Assembly (NCBI GenBank): GCA_002682825.1
Contig: NOKP01000015.1
Span: forward strand, 1,116,001-1,180,000
Length of the DNA stretch: 64,000 nucleotides
Reading direction: 5' to 3'
From: Neonectria sp. B-13
Lineage: Eukaryota > Ascomycota > Sordariomycetes > Hypocreales > Nectriaceae
In this document: in pieces, positions 33,596-45,888 of the stretch
Position numbering within the stretch: position 1 is the first letter of the stretch
Layout: every line of letters begins with the position of its first letter
Position numbers and translations under genes: made by a program
Notes under the pieces: model-generated
Seen by the model: the letters and a program-made list of their open reading frames with translations, nothing else
Databases searched by the model: none
What the model was told of the DNA's origin: nothing

Positions 33596-35412
33596 GCCGG
33601 GAGAGGGAGGGAGGTATCCACAGTCGGCAATGTGGGGTAGACTGAGGTGGTGAGTTAGGTGTGGCTGAAGCGAGTATTTAGCGAGAAACGGTGGATGGTT
33701 TGCACGATGTGTGGATTAGGGAGTCGGATATCGGTATATCGGGCGAGCCTGTGAAGCTAGGGTTGAGTATAAAATGCGTGGACTAGCTTCTGAGCGAGGT
33801 GACTTGAAGCCGACAAAGCATCCTGTGCTTTGTGAGAAGATGTCAGGGTGGCGGGCGAGCGGGTGCGGATCCGGCCGGGATCAGCCTGCAAGGCTTTGTG
33901 AGCAACCGAGGCCGAGTCGCAGAGGCAGTAATTCGCACATGCTTGCTTGCCCAGTTAGGTAGCTGCCTGCTTGCACCGGAAATGGACATGACCCTGACAT
34001 GCATCTACTAAGTAGAGACTTCGATAGGTAAGTACTTCGTTAAGGCATAGAGATATGCCCGCGCCTCGACATAGTCAGGGAGGGAGCGTTTCCTTATCAG
34101 GGAGCTCGATGAGGCCAGGTTGCGGTGGATGAGGTACGGTGAGGTAAGTGAGGTGAGGTGAGGTGAGGTGAGGCGAGGGGTGAGTTGAAGTTGGCTCAGG
34201 GCGCGCACTGTCCCACCCCGCCGTTACCTTTGGCGAGCAGCCAGGAGTCTGGAAGCAGCATCGAGGTGGAGGGAACTCTGAATGGCTGAGGTGGCGGGGA
34301 CTTCTGCAGCTGTGCTGTCCACGTCCCGTACGGTCACTAATAATAATACCAACAACAATGCCCCCTCGTCCAAAGTCGGGTGGCACCTCCAACAGCTCCA
34401 GCAGACTAGCACCCATTGCGGCACGACAGCGAGTACGTCGAAGCGGGGCACCCACCCACCAGAAGCATCAAAGAGGTACCTAAGCCGCCTTGCAAGAGGG
34501 ATGGCAAGCAGGTACCTCAGGTCTAAACCAGTGGAGGCCAAGGACGGACAGAACTCTCCCTCACCACCTCACCTCAGTTCCAGTGCGGTAGGTACCTAAG
34601 CACCTCGACCCAACCAACCACAAAGCATCCACCCGTACCTCACGCCTCATCGAGCACACGCACCAACCCCATCACACCTGTCCCGTCCGATCCCAAATCA
34701 AACTTGCACCTCACCCTTGGGCCCTGCTGCGTCACGTCCCTCGCCCCAAACCCCAAACTCCGTCCCTTTGACCATCTTGTAGCTCGCCGCGGCCTCGCTT
34801 CGCCTTCGTCCTCGCTCGCCTCGTCTCCTTCCACCGCGGTCCTGATCGCCCCATCGACCGCCGTCTCTGCCCTCTGCCTCTCTCCACCTCGCCACTATTC
34901 TGTGTCGCTGTGTCGCTGCTGCTAGCTGCCCACTGCCCTCGCGCCCGCTGCCCGCCCGCTCGCTCTCAACCCACCAACGACCACCTCCGGACGCTGGCCG
35001 ACCTACATCCATTCATCATCACAAACCGCCCGCCAAACCACCACCACAACCACCACCACCTTCCACCTCTACTCCGATCACCGCCCGCCGCCAGCCCCCG
35101 CTGAACAGTCCCAGCGGACGACGACGATATTGACGATATTGACTTGACGACGACGACGACGACGACCGACAACGACGACACCGCCCACCTCCTGCTCTAG
35201 TAGACGAAGCGTGTCCTACTGTAGCTCCTCTCCCGACCATCTCCTTCCACTTTGCCCACGCCAGCTCCGCTGCTCATCCCCAGCATCCTGCCGTGGCCCT
35301 TCCCCCTCCCTGGCCCCCGCCATCACCAGATTATCTTCCACCTTTTCCTCCTCGACATCTTCTGGATACCCGCCCGCACCCCATCTAGCCCCCGCTATCG
35401 CTGCTCACCAAA
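33596..35412. other. Divergent intergenic region, 302-aa gene / CDC55
   Basis: 1.8 kb between opposite start codons. It includes GTGAG pentamer repeats (34148-34170), several GGTACCT motifs (34475-34600), and a long C/T-rich tract from about 34600 to 35400 that probably forms the CDC55 promoter and 5' leader. Open frames in the C-rich tract have repetitive products and are not supported. Confidence 0.55.
34148..34170. repeat. GTGAG pentamer repeat
   Basis: Four to five tandem GTGAG units with degenerate copies on both sides (34130-34185), within the 302-aa gene / CDC55 spacer. Confidence 0.75.
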
Positions 35413-37286
35413 ATGGTCGATAGCGAAGCGAACTCCCCCACGTGGAAGTTCACTCAGTATGCTCCCACCACCCCACCTCGTGCTTCTTGTTCTTCGTCTT
35501 CATTGTGCTAAGCTCACGCTCGTAGGTGCTTCGGTGACAAGGGCGATGTCGAGGATATCACTGAAGGTATGTCCCTCTCCCATCTCCCTGCTTTTTCACT
35601 GACTTTAATGTGCTGACCGCTCCCCCTCCCCCTCTGTAGCCGACATCATCTCGACGGTCGAGTTCGACCACACTGGCAACTATCTCGCCACGGGAGACAA
35701 AGGCGGACGTGTCGTACTGTTTGAGCGAAACGAAACTGTAGGTTCTCCTCCCAGCTTACGACTCGACTGCTTGACTGCCACCAGTCCCAGTCCCAGTTCC
35801 TGCCTGACTGTCCCATTTCCATCCCTATTTCATCCCCGTTTCTTCCTCTCTCCCCTCCCTTGTCCTGCCCTTGTCATCGTCGCCTCTAACAGCTCGATAG
35901 AAAAAGACTTGCGAGTACAAGTTCCACACCGAGTTCCAATCCCACGAGCCCGAATTTGACTACCTAAAGTCGCTCGAGATTGAGGAAAAGATCAACAAGA
36001 TCAAGTGGTGCCGTCGACAAAACTCCTCCCACTACCTGCTATCCACCAACGACAAGACCATCAAGCTTTGGAAAGTCTTTGAGAAGTCACTCAAGGTCGT
36101 GGCCGAAAACAATCTCTCCCACGATGTCACCCCTGGCAGTCTCGCCGCCAGCGGCGGCGGTGCTGCTCGACCCCTCCCCCCCCACCAGTTTCGAAATGCC
36201 GCCGATCTGAAGCTGCCTCGCCTCACACACCACGATACCGTCGTCGCCGCCGTGCCGCGCCGAACTTACGCCAACGCCCATGCCTACCACATCAATAGCA
36301 TTTCGGTCAACAGTGACGGGGAGACATTCATCAGCAGTGATGATTTGCGCATCAACCTGTGGAATCTCAACATACAAGATCAGAGCTTCAACATTGTCGA
36401 CATCAAGCCGGCCAACATGGAGGAGCTGACCGAAGTCATCACAGCTGCTGAGTTCCACCCCATGAGCTGCAACTGGTTCATGTATGCCAGCTCAAAGGGA
36501 ACGATCAAGCTCGCCGACATGCGAGAGAGCGCCCTGTGCGACCAGCACGCGAAGTGTTTGTTACCCTAACATCTCGCCAGCCCACGTTGCGTTACTAGAG
36601 CTTCTGCTGACATACCCTAGTATTTGAGCAAGAGGAGGACCCATCGTCAAGATCCTTCTTTTCCGAAATCATCTCTTCCATCTCCGACGTCCGATTTTCG
36701 TACGATGGCCGATACATCCTCTCCCGCGACTACCTCACCGTCAAGATTTGGGATATCAACATGGAGCGACAGCCCGTCAAGACAATACCGATCCACGAGC
36801 ACCTACGTCCCCGACTGTGCGACACGTATGAGAACGACAGCATATTTGACAAGTTTGAGGTGGTCTTTTCGGGAGATGCCAAGAACGTCATGACGGGTAG
36901 TTACAACAACAACTTCATGATTTATCCATCAGACCCCGACAAGGAGGTCGAGGTTGTTCTCCAAGCGGATAAGTCGGCTTTCAAAGCCAAGAAAGTTGGA
37001 GTACCTACGCCTATTAACTCGGCGACGAGCCCGACGTCTACCAATGGTAGCAAGAAGGGTGGCTCACGGGCAGGAAGCCCTGGCGGACAGGGCCAGAGAA
37101 TGCGGAAGGAGACGGACGCGGACCAGATCGACTTCAACAAGAAGATTCTGCACATGAGCTGGCATCCATTCGAGGATAGCATTGCCATTGCGGCGACAAA
37201 CAACGTGAGTTGGGAAAGTACCGTGTCGCGTGGGTCTCTAGTAGCTAACATACGGATTGCAGCTCTTCGTCTTCTCGGCGCTCTAG
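35413..37286 (+). CDS. CDC55: PP2A regulatory B subunit, Cdc55/PR55 type
   Basis: WD40 beta-propeller subunit that targets protein phosphatase 2A to substrates in mitosis and morphogenesis. 481 aa from exons 35413-35456, 35526-35566, 35640-35737, 35901-36555, 36621-37204, 37263-37286. Splicing rebuilds the family core: [129 protein letters not shown] and the extreme C terminus [21 protein letters not shown]. The donor at 36556 is a weak gtttgt, chosen because only it gives [20 protein letters not shown]. The last exon is 24 nt. A ~50-residue Ser/Gly insertion (near [15 protein letters not shown]) precedes the final blade, as in other fungal orthologues. Confidence 0.95.
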
Positions 37287-38988
37287 ATTAGGACAACGGC
37301 GTTCATCTCCCAGGTGACTGAGAGCGCGGGGATTCAACAAGTGTTTTGCCTGGAGGGAATGCAAACTTGAAAGACTTGGGCGGCTCCGTGACGGTTGGTG
37401 GAAGCCGGAAGTTGCACTCGTCATGCTCGAGACAAGACAAAGGCATTCCCTAGTGCAGAGCGAGGGGTTACGGACCATGCGCAACCTACTATACTTAGAC
37501 GAGACCCTGACCGGCGGCATCGTGTCGACGGACGCAACGTTCAGAAGATGGTAAGCGGGGACCTTGACCAGGCCGGAGAGAGGATGGCGTCATGCCCGCC
37601 AGTCTACACGGGCGGATGGACGCGGGAGCAGCGGCCAAGGCGAGTGCATGGGACGGCACTTGGTCGCCAAGGTGTAGCCGAAACCCACCAAGAGAAGAGA
37701 CTATTTGAGAATCAAAGACGAATGCCACTCATACAAAGTATACAGAAACCGGGTTCTGGCTGTGATTTTGGTCGGCCTCTGAATGTGGCGGCGTATGAGC
37801 CCACAGAGATCGGGCCTACATGCGGAAGTCCATCAAGCTGTGTCCCTAGTTTCGTGTCAGTGCTGTAACGCATAGAAGCCGGATATAAGGTACTCGAGAA
37901 TATAGTCGCGTCGCGACATGATCGATACTGAGCACTGAGACTAAAAGCCAATCCCTGTTATCTCATCATAGTTGTAGCTGTACTACTATTTTGGTAGACG
38001 GGATGTGCATTCGTAGAACTCTCTGTACTCTGTACTTCGTACGGTACATGGCCCGGGATGGGGAGTGGGGGTAATTAGAATGCCGGCGGAACGGGGATGT
38101 TGGCGTTATCGGGGAGAGCAAGATCCCTGGCCAATCTGAGTGACAGCGTGACAGATTCACACCAGCGGGTACTGGGACGGATACGAGAAGGCCGCGAGCG
38201 GTTAATTACTTAGTACATAGGGAGCGTCGGATTATTGCCTTAGCTCCACCCTTTGCTTGTTGCATCCCGTCAGGACGAAAGAGGCTTCTTGGCTGCTCCG
38301 TGCCAACCTACATACGGGTTACCTACTTACCTCTCACCTATCGACGTACTTATTTTGCATGAACTTTTGTACACAGATCCACTGGTACTTCGCTTTAGAG
38401 TTACCGTCTAAGAAGAGTTCTTCTACAGTGCTTTCGGATACCGGAGGTGAGTCTGTCGATCTATACGAATGCTGCACACTTCCCCCTTTTGAGGCGACCC
38501 CCACCCACTCAACAGAGCATCCTGGAGCCGTCTCCCCTCGGTACCTTCTACGTGGGTTGACACATGCGAACGGGTGCGTCCTAAGGAGTTTGAAGTATAT
38601 GGGCGAGGTACTGTTACTACCACTATGCAGCACGCAGTTGTTATAATAGCTGCTTGTGGTCGACGATTCGGGTCCTGGCGGGCTGCACGCACTGTCGTGT
38701 ACCACCACAGGCGGCTTTGGCGCAAACTAATAGTTAGCGTGTCCTCTCGGGAGCTTCCTGACTCCTGCACAGCCGCATGCAATTGCTTCCGTCGGCCCCC
38801 TTGTACCTTGTACATTACGCCTCGCTTGATTCGTCCCATCAATCTCATCCCGTCTTGTCTGACTTGAAACGCAGACAACTTCGACCTGTGTGTATCACCG
38901 TCCAAAGGGCCACCTCAGCGCAACCTCACCTGACGCCGCCGCCGCCGCCGCCGCTCATCCCGCTTCGTCCCCCCGGGAAGAGACTTCC
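37287..38988. other. Intergenic region CDC55 / nucleotide-sugar transporter
   Basis: 1.7 kb, tandem orientation, with the CDC55 3' flank and a long transporter promoter. The frame 37395-37868 (+) has no recognizable motif or good context. A GCC run (38937-38952) lies just before the transporter start. No gene supported. Confidence 0.5.
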
Positions 38989-40416
38989 ATGTCGACAACT
39001 GGCCTCCGGGAGAGAAAGGCGAACACGACTCTAGACATGACGGCCGCCCGCCACGATGACGCCGATCGGATCGCGCTTGAACCTGAATCTGAGTCGTCTA
39101 CCATGGCCCAGCGCTTCGCTTTAGAGATGGGGCCTTCGCTGCTTACTGCCGCCACCATGCTCGGCCTGATTTTTGGCGGATGCTGCTCCAACGTATGCCC
39201 TCCGCGCCATCTAACCTCTGCCTTCGGAATGACTGACTGACATCTCATCTCACAGGTCTACGCGCTTGAAGCTATCGTGAGGTAAGATGAGATCCCCCAG
39301 CTGATCCCGGGAACCCCGGAATATCTTGTGCCCAGTACTGACCTATCCTAGCTTCGAGCCGTCAAGCGGCATGTTATCTCTATCGCCAACTCACTTGGCA
39401 AGGAGTTCTGCTGACCAGCATCATAGGCACTCTTCTGACCTTCGTGCAATTCCTCTTCGTCGCTGTGACTGGCTTCGTCGCTCAGTTTGACAGGCAAAAC
39501 CCCTACTTCATTGCACCCAACAAAGTCCCCATTCGTCGCTGGCTTGTCAACATTGTGCTCTTCTTCACCATCAATGTCCTCAACAACCATGCCTTTAGCT
39601 ACAACATCTCTGTGCCGGTTCACATCATCCTCCGCTCCGGCGGCAGCATCACTACCATGGCAGCCGGATATCTCTATGGCAAGAGATACACTCGCATGCA
39701 GGTCGTAGCCGTCGTCCTGCTGACACTTGGTGTCATCCTGGCTGCGTGGTCGGATTCTCAGTCCAAGGCAAGTCGCCATCCAAACCCTCCCGGATCCACG
39801 GTTGATCAATAGTCCTTGTTCTAACATTGCGTGCCCTGTCTAGGCAGCGGGAGAGAGCAATGGCAGGCCGGCTTTCAGTACCGGCCTTGTGATTCTCTTC
39901 GTCGCCCAAGTGCTCTCAGCCATCATGGGCCTCTACACTGAGGCCACATACGTTATGTACGGGCCCCAGTGGAGGGAGAACCTGTTCTACTCCCATGCCC
40001 TTTCCCTGCCGCTTTTCTTGCCCTTCGTTCCGTCCATGGCCCGCACACTTGGTCATCTGTTATCGAGCCCGCCTATCCAAATGCCGGGCCCCCTGAGCCT
40101 TGCCTCTGACTTCCTACCGGTCCCGAGCCAGCTCATCTACCTAGTCATAAACGTCTTGACTCAGTACGCCTGTATCCGCGGCGTTAATCTCTTGGCTGCA
40201 GTTTCCACGGCTCTCACTGTTACCATTGTTCTCAACATCCGGAAACTTGTGAGCCTTCTTCTCAGCATCTGGCTGTTTGGGAATCGCCTCGCACCGGGTA
40301 CTATGCTGGGCGCCATGGTGGTGTTCAGTGCCGGAGGGCTGTACACAATGGGCACGAAGCGCAAGGTGGTGGAGGAACCGAGTTTGGACGAAGGACGCGA
40401 GGGGAAGGCTAGCTGA
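38989..40416 (+). CDS. Nucleotide-sugar transporter, YEA4/SLC35B4-type (UDP-GlcNAc)
   Basis: Golgi/ER multi-span carrier exchanging UDP-N-acetylglucosamine (or a related UDP-sugar) for UMP. 390 aa from exons 38989-39192, 39256-39281, 39352-39372, 39419-39767, 39844-40416. Two exons are tiny (26 and 21 nt). The fourth intron (39768-39843) starts gcaagt, a GC-AG intron. Family blocks are IFGGCCSNVYALEAIV, LLTFVQFLFVAVTGFV, PIRRWLVNIVLFFTINVLNN, SYNISVPVHIILRSGGSITT, GYLYGKRYTRMQ, and VSTALTVTIVLNIRKLVSLL near the C terminus, with about ten hydrophobic helices. The acceptor at 39418 was chosen because it restores SSGIIIGTLLTF in frame. The substrate is inferred from the YEA4-like sequence; UDP-xylose remains possible. 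Confidence 0.85.
39768..39843 (+). other. GC-AG intron in the nucleotide-sugar transporter gene
   Basis: 76-nt intron with donor AAG|gcaagt and acceptor gtctag. The exon sides (SQSK and AAGESNG) join in frame, and no alternative GT donor gives an open frame. Confidence 0.75.
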
Positions 40417-41422
40417 TAGACGGCTCAATAGGTGTTCATTCAGGCTTGTTTGTATTCGACTTATATAGAGAGAGGGAATGTCTGCGTAATAGCCTGCACT
40501 CTCGGGCTCCACCACGCATTCCAACGAATAAATGAATCAACGAAAGAATAGATCAAAGAAAGGATGGTCTTTGGGTTGGGCGAAGGATGAATGGCTCGGC
40601 GATAAGTAGTTACCTTGCGTTTGCATCACGCTAGACCTTGAATCAAGACCTCGGCACCAGTTGACTTCGTTCATTTAATATGGGCATTAAAGGATTCCGC
40701 ATGTACATCGCTATGAGGCTTAGAAAGCCTAGGCTGATTTATCTGGGAGACATGTGTTCACCTGTCAAGCTACATCCACTCCAGGTTCCGTACCAGATCG
40801 TCCCCATGCCATTGCTTTCCATACGGTACGTGTGGGGAATCGAGAACCAACCAGGGCGATTGACTCACGGAGAATAGAATTTACGCTTGCTGTCAGATCA
40901 AATACGGTCAAGAATTCCGTCTCCGGAGCATTGCTCAGTTAATTTTACGATAAGTTGGCAAAGAGTCCTCAGTTTTCCCCGGTGGGAGTCCACCCCGACA
41001 TTGGACTTGGGGTGGGTTGTTGAATTCCCCACCTCCGACTTTCGCAAACCCCGGGCTCTTCTCCAACTTCTCTTGGAGCAGCCGCCCACCGGGATGGAGA
41101 TTGCGGCAAGACTCCGGTGGGAGGAAGCTTCCCACTGATTCTCACTTGGTTTCACCATCCACCGTCTTTGGAGGATCTAGATCAGGGCATGGATCACCAT
41201 AGACTGACTAGATGCCTCCCACCGGCGGTTCAGGGTGGTACAGCTGGTCCGTCTCCCACCGGGCTTGCAGGCCATCCGGACGAGGCCATATGAAGCCCCA
41301 TGTCGACGCAACGGAACACCAAGATGTTCACCAAGGCCAACTGGAAGCACGCGAATTGCTCCGTCCATCTCAATTTATCTGCGGGACCTTGACACACGAC
41401 TTTGCACCAGAGCCTCCCAACC
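40417..41422. other. Intergenic spacer transporter / GH127 gene
   Basis: 1.0 kb, tandem orientation. The GH127-proximal part contains repeated CCCCACC/CCACCGG-type motifs (41030-41230) that could bind Cys2His2 regulators of carbon use (inference). No gene. Confidence 0.5.
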
Positions 41423-43530
41423 ATGGCGCATCCGCAAGTCACCTTTCGCCAGACGGCCTTCAAGGGCAAGTCGCTGCTCTCGACCCGGCGAGCAACCATC
41501 TCCCGCTCTACCGTCCGCGCCCAGCTCGAGCAGATTCGGTCCACAGGCCGATACGACTGTTTCAAGCTGAAGTGGCACCCCATCTACGACGAAAAGTCCA
41601 TGTGGCCGGTGCCCTTCCATCTTTTCTGGGACAGCGACATTGCCAAATGGATCGAGGGCGCTTGCTACTTCTTGGCGGATGAGTACGACGCCGAGATCGA
41701 CGGCACGATCCGCGAATTCGTCGACATGATCCGGGCAGCGCAGCAGGAAGATGGCTATCTGAATGTCCACTACACTGTGGTTGAGCCCGGGAAGCGGTGG
41801 TCTAACCTCAGAGATATGCATGAGCTGTGAGTGACAAAGGGTCTGGTATCAGTTCTTGTGGGAGTTGTCGTTGCTGACTTGGACTGGGCGGCAGTTACAA
41901 CGCCGGACACTTGATCGAAGCTGCCATTGCCCATAGAGACTACTATCGCAACGACTTGCTGATCTCGCCCATCCAAAAGTACGTCAGCCTCATCAGGAAA
42001 CAGTTCGGGCCAGGCCCAGACCAGATCCAAGGCTACCCCGGTCACCCTGAAATTGAGTTGGCTCTTTTCCGTCTCTACTCGGCCACCGGAAATGTAGACG
42101 CTTTTGAACTTGCTCAGTACTTCCTGGCCGAGCGCGGAAACCCGAAGGGACAAGCCGGGAAGCATTACTACGACTGGGAAATGGAGAAGAGAGGCGACCA
42201 TCCCTGCCTGCGACCTGACGCGTACCCAGAGAACCGCACGTATTGGTACTGCCAAGCACATGCTCCTATTGTCGAGCAGCCCACCATTGAAGGCCATTCA
42301 GTCCGAGCCATATATCTCCTCACTGCTGTCGCCGACATGATCCATCTATCTCAGGCCGACCGTCGATCGCTGCCTGATTCCGAGGTCTGGTCCCATGCAC
42401 TGCATCGACTCTGGGATAACATGGTCGATAAGAAGATGTACCTCACCGGTGGCATCGGCGCCATCAAACAATGGGAAGGCTTCGGCATCGACTACTTCCT
42501 CCCTCAGGGCACTGACGAGGGCGGCTGCTATGCGGAAACGTGCGCCTCCATCGCTGTCATGATGCTTGCTGAACGCCTTCTGCACCTTGATCTTGACGGA
42601 CACTACGCAGACATCATGGAGCTGTGCCTGTACAACAACATAATGACGTCCATGAGTCTCGACGGCAAGACATTCACATATGCGAACCAACTAGCCAGTT
42701 CCGTCACGGACAAAAGCGAGCGCCACGAGTGGTTCTGGTGTGCGTGTTGCCCGCCGAACGTTTCCCGGCTGTTTGGTAGCCTCGGAGGGTATCTCTGGGA
42801 CTACGGCTCCGAGGGAGAGAATGTCTTTATCAACGTCCACTTGTACACCGGCGCAAAGGTCTCGTTCAGCGCCAACGGAACGCCCGTCACGCTGGAACAG
42901 AAGTCGAACTGGCCGTGGGAGGGCAACGTCATGTTCACACTTTCCTCTCCATCACCGTTGCGGACAACGATCCGCCTGAGGCTGCCAGCCTGGTCAAACG
43001 GGTCGTATGTCCTGACACCGTCTCCCCAGCCGGGCGCAGTAGAAGTCAAGAAGGGCTATCTCAGTCTAGACCCAGCGTTTACCCTAGAGAACCCATCTTT
43101 CTCCCTGCAAGTCGGTGGGTTCAAGCCACGATACCTTTCGCCGCATCGATACACGAACCAGCGTACACTGACGCTCGCCCGCGGCCCGATGGTCTACTGT
43201 GTGGAGGACGTCGACAACTCGTGGGAGAAGAACCACTTCAAGGACACGCATCTGAAGGTCGACTCGCCTGTTTCGCAGAAGAAGTGCACCGATGAGAAGA
43301 CGGGTGAGGAATACATAGCCCTGCAAAGTGTTGGTTGGAACATGGTCCCAGGAACGAGCGGGGCTACTTCGGCGGCCGGGGAAGAAATCGGCGAAGCGAG
43401 GGAGCTGATCTTCATACCTTATTACTTCAGAGCCAACAGAGGAGGCGAGGGGCACATGAGGGTTGGTCTGTTGAATCGTGGTGACGAGTCTGGCATCACG
43501 TTTCCGGAGAGGGGGGATACTCGAGTGTGA
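41423..43530 (+). CDS. GH127 (DUF1680) glycosidase, beta-L-arabinofuranosidase-like
   Basis: Retaining glycoside hydrolase of the beta-L-arabinofuranosidase family, likely acting on arabinosylated plant glycans or glycoproteins. 679 aa from exons 41423-41826 and 41895-43530. It has no signal peptide, so it probably works intracellularly. Family marks are WDSDIAKWIEGACYFL, QEDGYLNVHY, YNAGHLIEAAIAH, GGIGAIKQWEGFG, GGCYAETCASIAVMMLAERL, and HEWFWCACCPPNVSRLFGSL at about residue 417. In the characterised bacterial HypBA1 enzyme a Cys in this CCPPN segment is the nucleophile, and Glu/Cys of the ETC motif help bind zinc; all are present here. The C-terminal half is beta-sandwich-like, with RLRLPAWSNGSYVL and RGPMVYCVEDVD. 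The start is the first ATG of the conserved frame. Confidence 0.92.
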
Positions 43531-44605
43531 CCGGCCTAGCATGTGATGGTATTTACATAGATGCCATTTGGTCAGGAACAGCCGTATTCGTAGAACACAT
43601 CTCTCCTTGGACTGCATTCAACGCATTCGTGGACGCCTAACCTACCTCAGGGATGGTGTCATTGCGATGATGGCGGGGGCAATATGGCAGACCAATATGG
43701 ACGGTCGGTGGGCCTCTTTTCCAGATTCGTGCGCAGAGATCCAGAGACCCGGAGGCTTAAACTCTACCAGCCCATGTGGTAAACCTCTGTCGTTCGGCCG
43801 AATGCCCCTGATGAGGGAAGGCGGGCCGGAGCCGCAGCAAGGAGCTTTAAGCTCCTGCTCCTGCTCTTGCTCTGCCTGCCCCCTTTTCTCGCGCAGTTCC
43901 TAGGAAGCAACATGAGCCAGTACCGGAGTCGAATCAAGTGGTCCACGGATGTCGAGCAACGCCCGTCGACGACGTCCTTTGGGGGCGAGTGTCATGATGT
44001 TGCTGTTGGGTCGGGCCTGGGCTGAAATATCGGCCCACGAGGACTTAGCCCTTCAGTGGCATGCGCATGACCGTTCTCGATCACCTACTGGGATGGTGAC
44101 TCGCCCTTCCAAGGGTCTGTTCGTCAACGAGGAGAGATGCTGGACAAGGCTGCAACCTCCAGGTCGCTTGGTGGCCCCGCCCCCGGAATCCTCCCCATGA
44201 TCCTCCCCTGGGGACAGGCTGACAGCCCTGGAGAAAGCATGGAGAACCCCGCAAACTCAACCGCTAATTTCGGCGCATAATTCTCGTTGGTGCGCATCTA
44301 GCCCTCGTGGCTGCAACTGAAGAGCTGCAGCGTGCCCTCGAGGATTCGGCCTGTAGACTCACGCCACCCCAGTGCACACTCCAGGGGGGACGCCTTTGGT
44401 GATGATTGGAGATGCTTGGGGAAGCACCCCGTTACGAATCAGGCAGAATACAGTTCACATCTACGCAGCCGCCCGTCGTTGGTTACGGTCTCATCAACCA
44501 TCCTGCCATATATACTGTATCCGGGGCCGAGTGGGCCAGGTTTGGGACTTATTGTGCTGGTTTTCGTTAATTTGCCTTCTGCTTCTGTTTGAAGCGACTT
44601 CTATC
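43531..44605. other. Intergenic spacer GH127 gene / multi-span membrane gene
   Basis: 1.08 kb in tandem orientation. It contains GCTCCTGCTCCTGCTCTTGCTC repetition (43852-43875). No supported gene. Confidence 0.5.
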
Positions 44606-45888
44606 ATGTCTGGCTCAACACAGACCGACGGCGACCTCGACCTCTCCGTCTATTTCCAGTCCAGCTGGGCCATTCTCAGCACCATTGGAATCGGAAATGT
44701 CCTCTTCGGCTTCACCGTTGTCGGCATTACTAGTCTTTCTCCCATCTCCTTGATCCCCATCATCGTGTCCGCCGCCGGCGCCATCGCAAATGGCTTGTGT
44801 TACTACTACAACTTCGGGGACTATCCCGTCGCAAACTCGGCCGCTGCTTCGGCCGTTGCCGACATCATGTGGATGGTATGCATTGGCCTATTTTGACTAT
44901 GGGGGGAAGTATCCCGTTTGTTTGACTGCCCTGACTAAGTCCCGAGTCACCGACCTTAGGTTCAAGAAGCAGGCGTGTCGTTCTACAGCTACGCCATCCT
45001 AGTCCGCATCTTGCGCAACCGCGACCGCATGGCCTTTATAGCCATCTTCTGGTTCCTCATCTTCGTCATATTCGTCCTCCGAATTTTCATCCTCGTCTCT
45101 CGGGTCAGAGTCATTCTCGCTGGCCGAGCAATCTTGAGGACCACCATTAATGGGCTCCATATCGGCTACTTCGTTTCCATCGCCTTGGTCGAGTGTCTCA
45201 GCGCCTACTTCTTGCTCAAGAAGTTCACCACGGCCAAAAAGATCTCCCAGGAAGCTTCATTGAGGTCTACGCTATTCCAGCACCTCATGCGGAGCACAGA
45301 GATCCGGTTGGCTACCCTGGCCATCATCGGCATCACGAGAGCCGTCACCTACTTTTTCCAACCATCTGTGCAAAAGGCCACGACCCTCACAAGCCAAATC
45401 GATCACTTCTTCTACACCTTGGAGTGTCTTTTCCCTGTTATGATCTTGTGAGTTCTTCTGACGTTGCCCTCTGTCATCTTGAGATACCAAAATGTAACCA
45501 TGTTTCTAGCATCGACATGCTCGCCTCCAAGCTGGCACTCACTAGCAACAACAGCAACAACAATAACAACAACCCCGAGAGTTCTTCTTTTCGCTTGGCG
45601 AATCGACGGCCATCTCGACACGAAAGACTGTATTCTTCTGGTGGAGGCGACCCACCACCCTTCTCCGTCTGGGATGGAGTCCAAGACGGTGAGCGCGAGC
45701 AGGAGGTGGACAGCGTCAATTCGGCCGCGTCGTCAAAACAAGAAATACTCGAGAGGCAGGGCCGAGGTATGGAACCGACTCTTGAAGGGAAATCAATCAA
45801 GAAGACGGTCGAAATCAGTATCCATCACGGCAACCGAGCTGCTTCGGCCTCGTCTGATACTGCCAAGCTGCCCGTTCATCTAGAGTGA
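44606..45888 (+). CDS. Multi-span (about 7 TM) fungal membrane protein, unknown function
   Basis: 378-aa integral membrane protein from exons 44606-44875, 44960-45447, 45510-45888 (introns gtatgc..ttag and gtgagt..ctag). Hydrophobic helices include AILSTIGIGNVLFGFTVVGI, LIPIIVSAAGAIANGLCYY, AVADIMWM|VQEAGVSFYSYAILV, FIAIFWFLIFVIFVLRIFIL, GYFVSIALVECLSAYFLLKK, RLATLAIIGITRAVTYFF and FFYTLECLFPVMIFIDML, about seven in total. The remaining ~110 residues form a hydrophilic tail with an Asn run (SNNSNNNNNN) and Arg/Ser-rich sequence. The layout resembles fungal 7-TM proteins of receptor-like topology, but I see no motif that links it to a known GPCR class. Function unassigned. Confidence 0.75.

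Noticed and set aside
37395..37868. 157-codon + frame downstream of CDC55
   Set aside because: No recognizable motif, and the antisense strand is also open; not enough support.
45193..45888. 231-codon frame over the 7-TM gene
   Set aside because: Its first part is out of frame with the hydrophobic helices; only the last exon frame belongs to the real gene.
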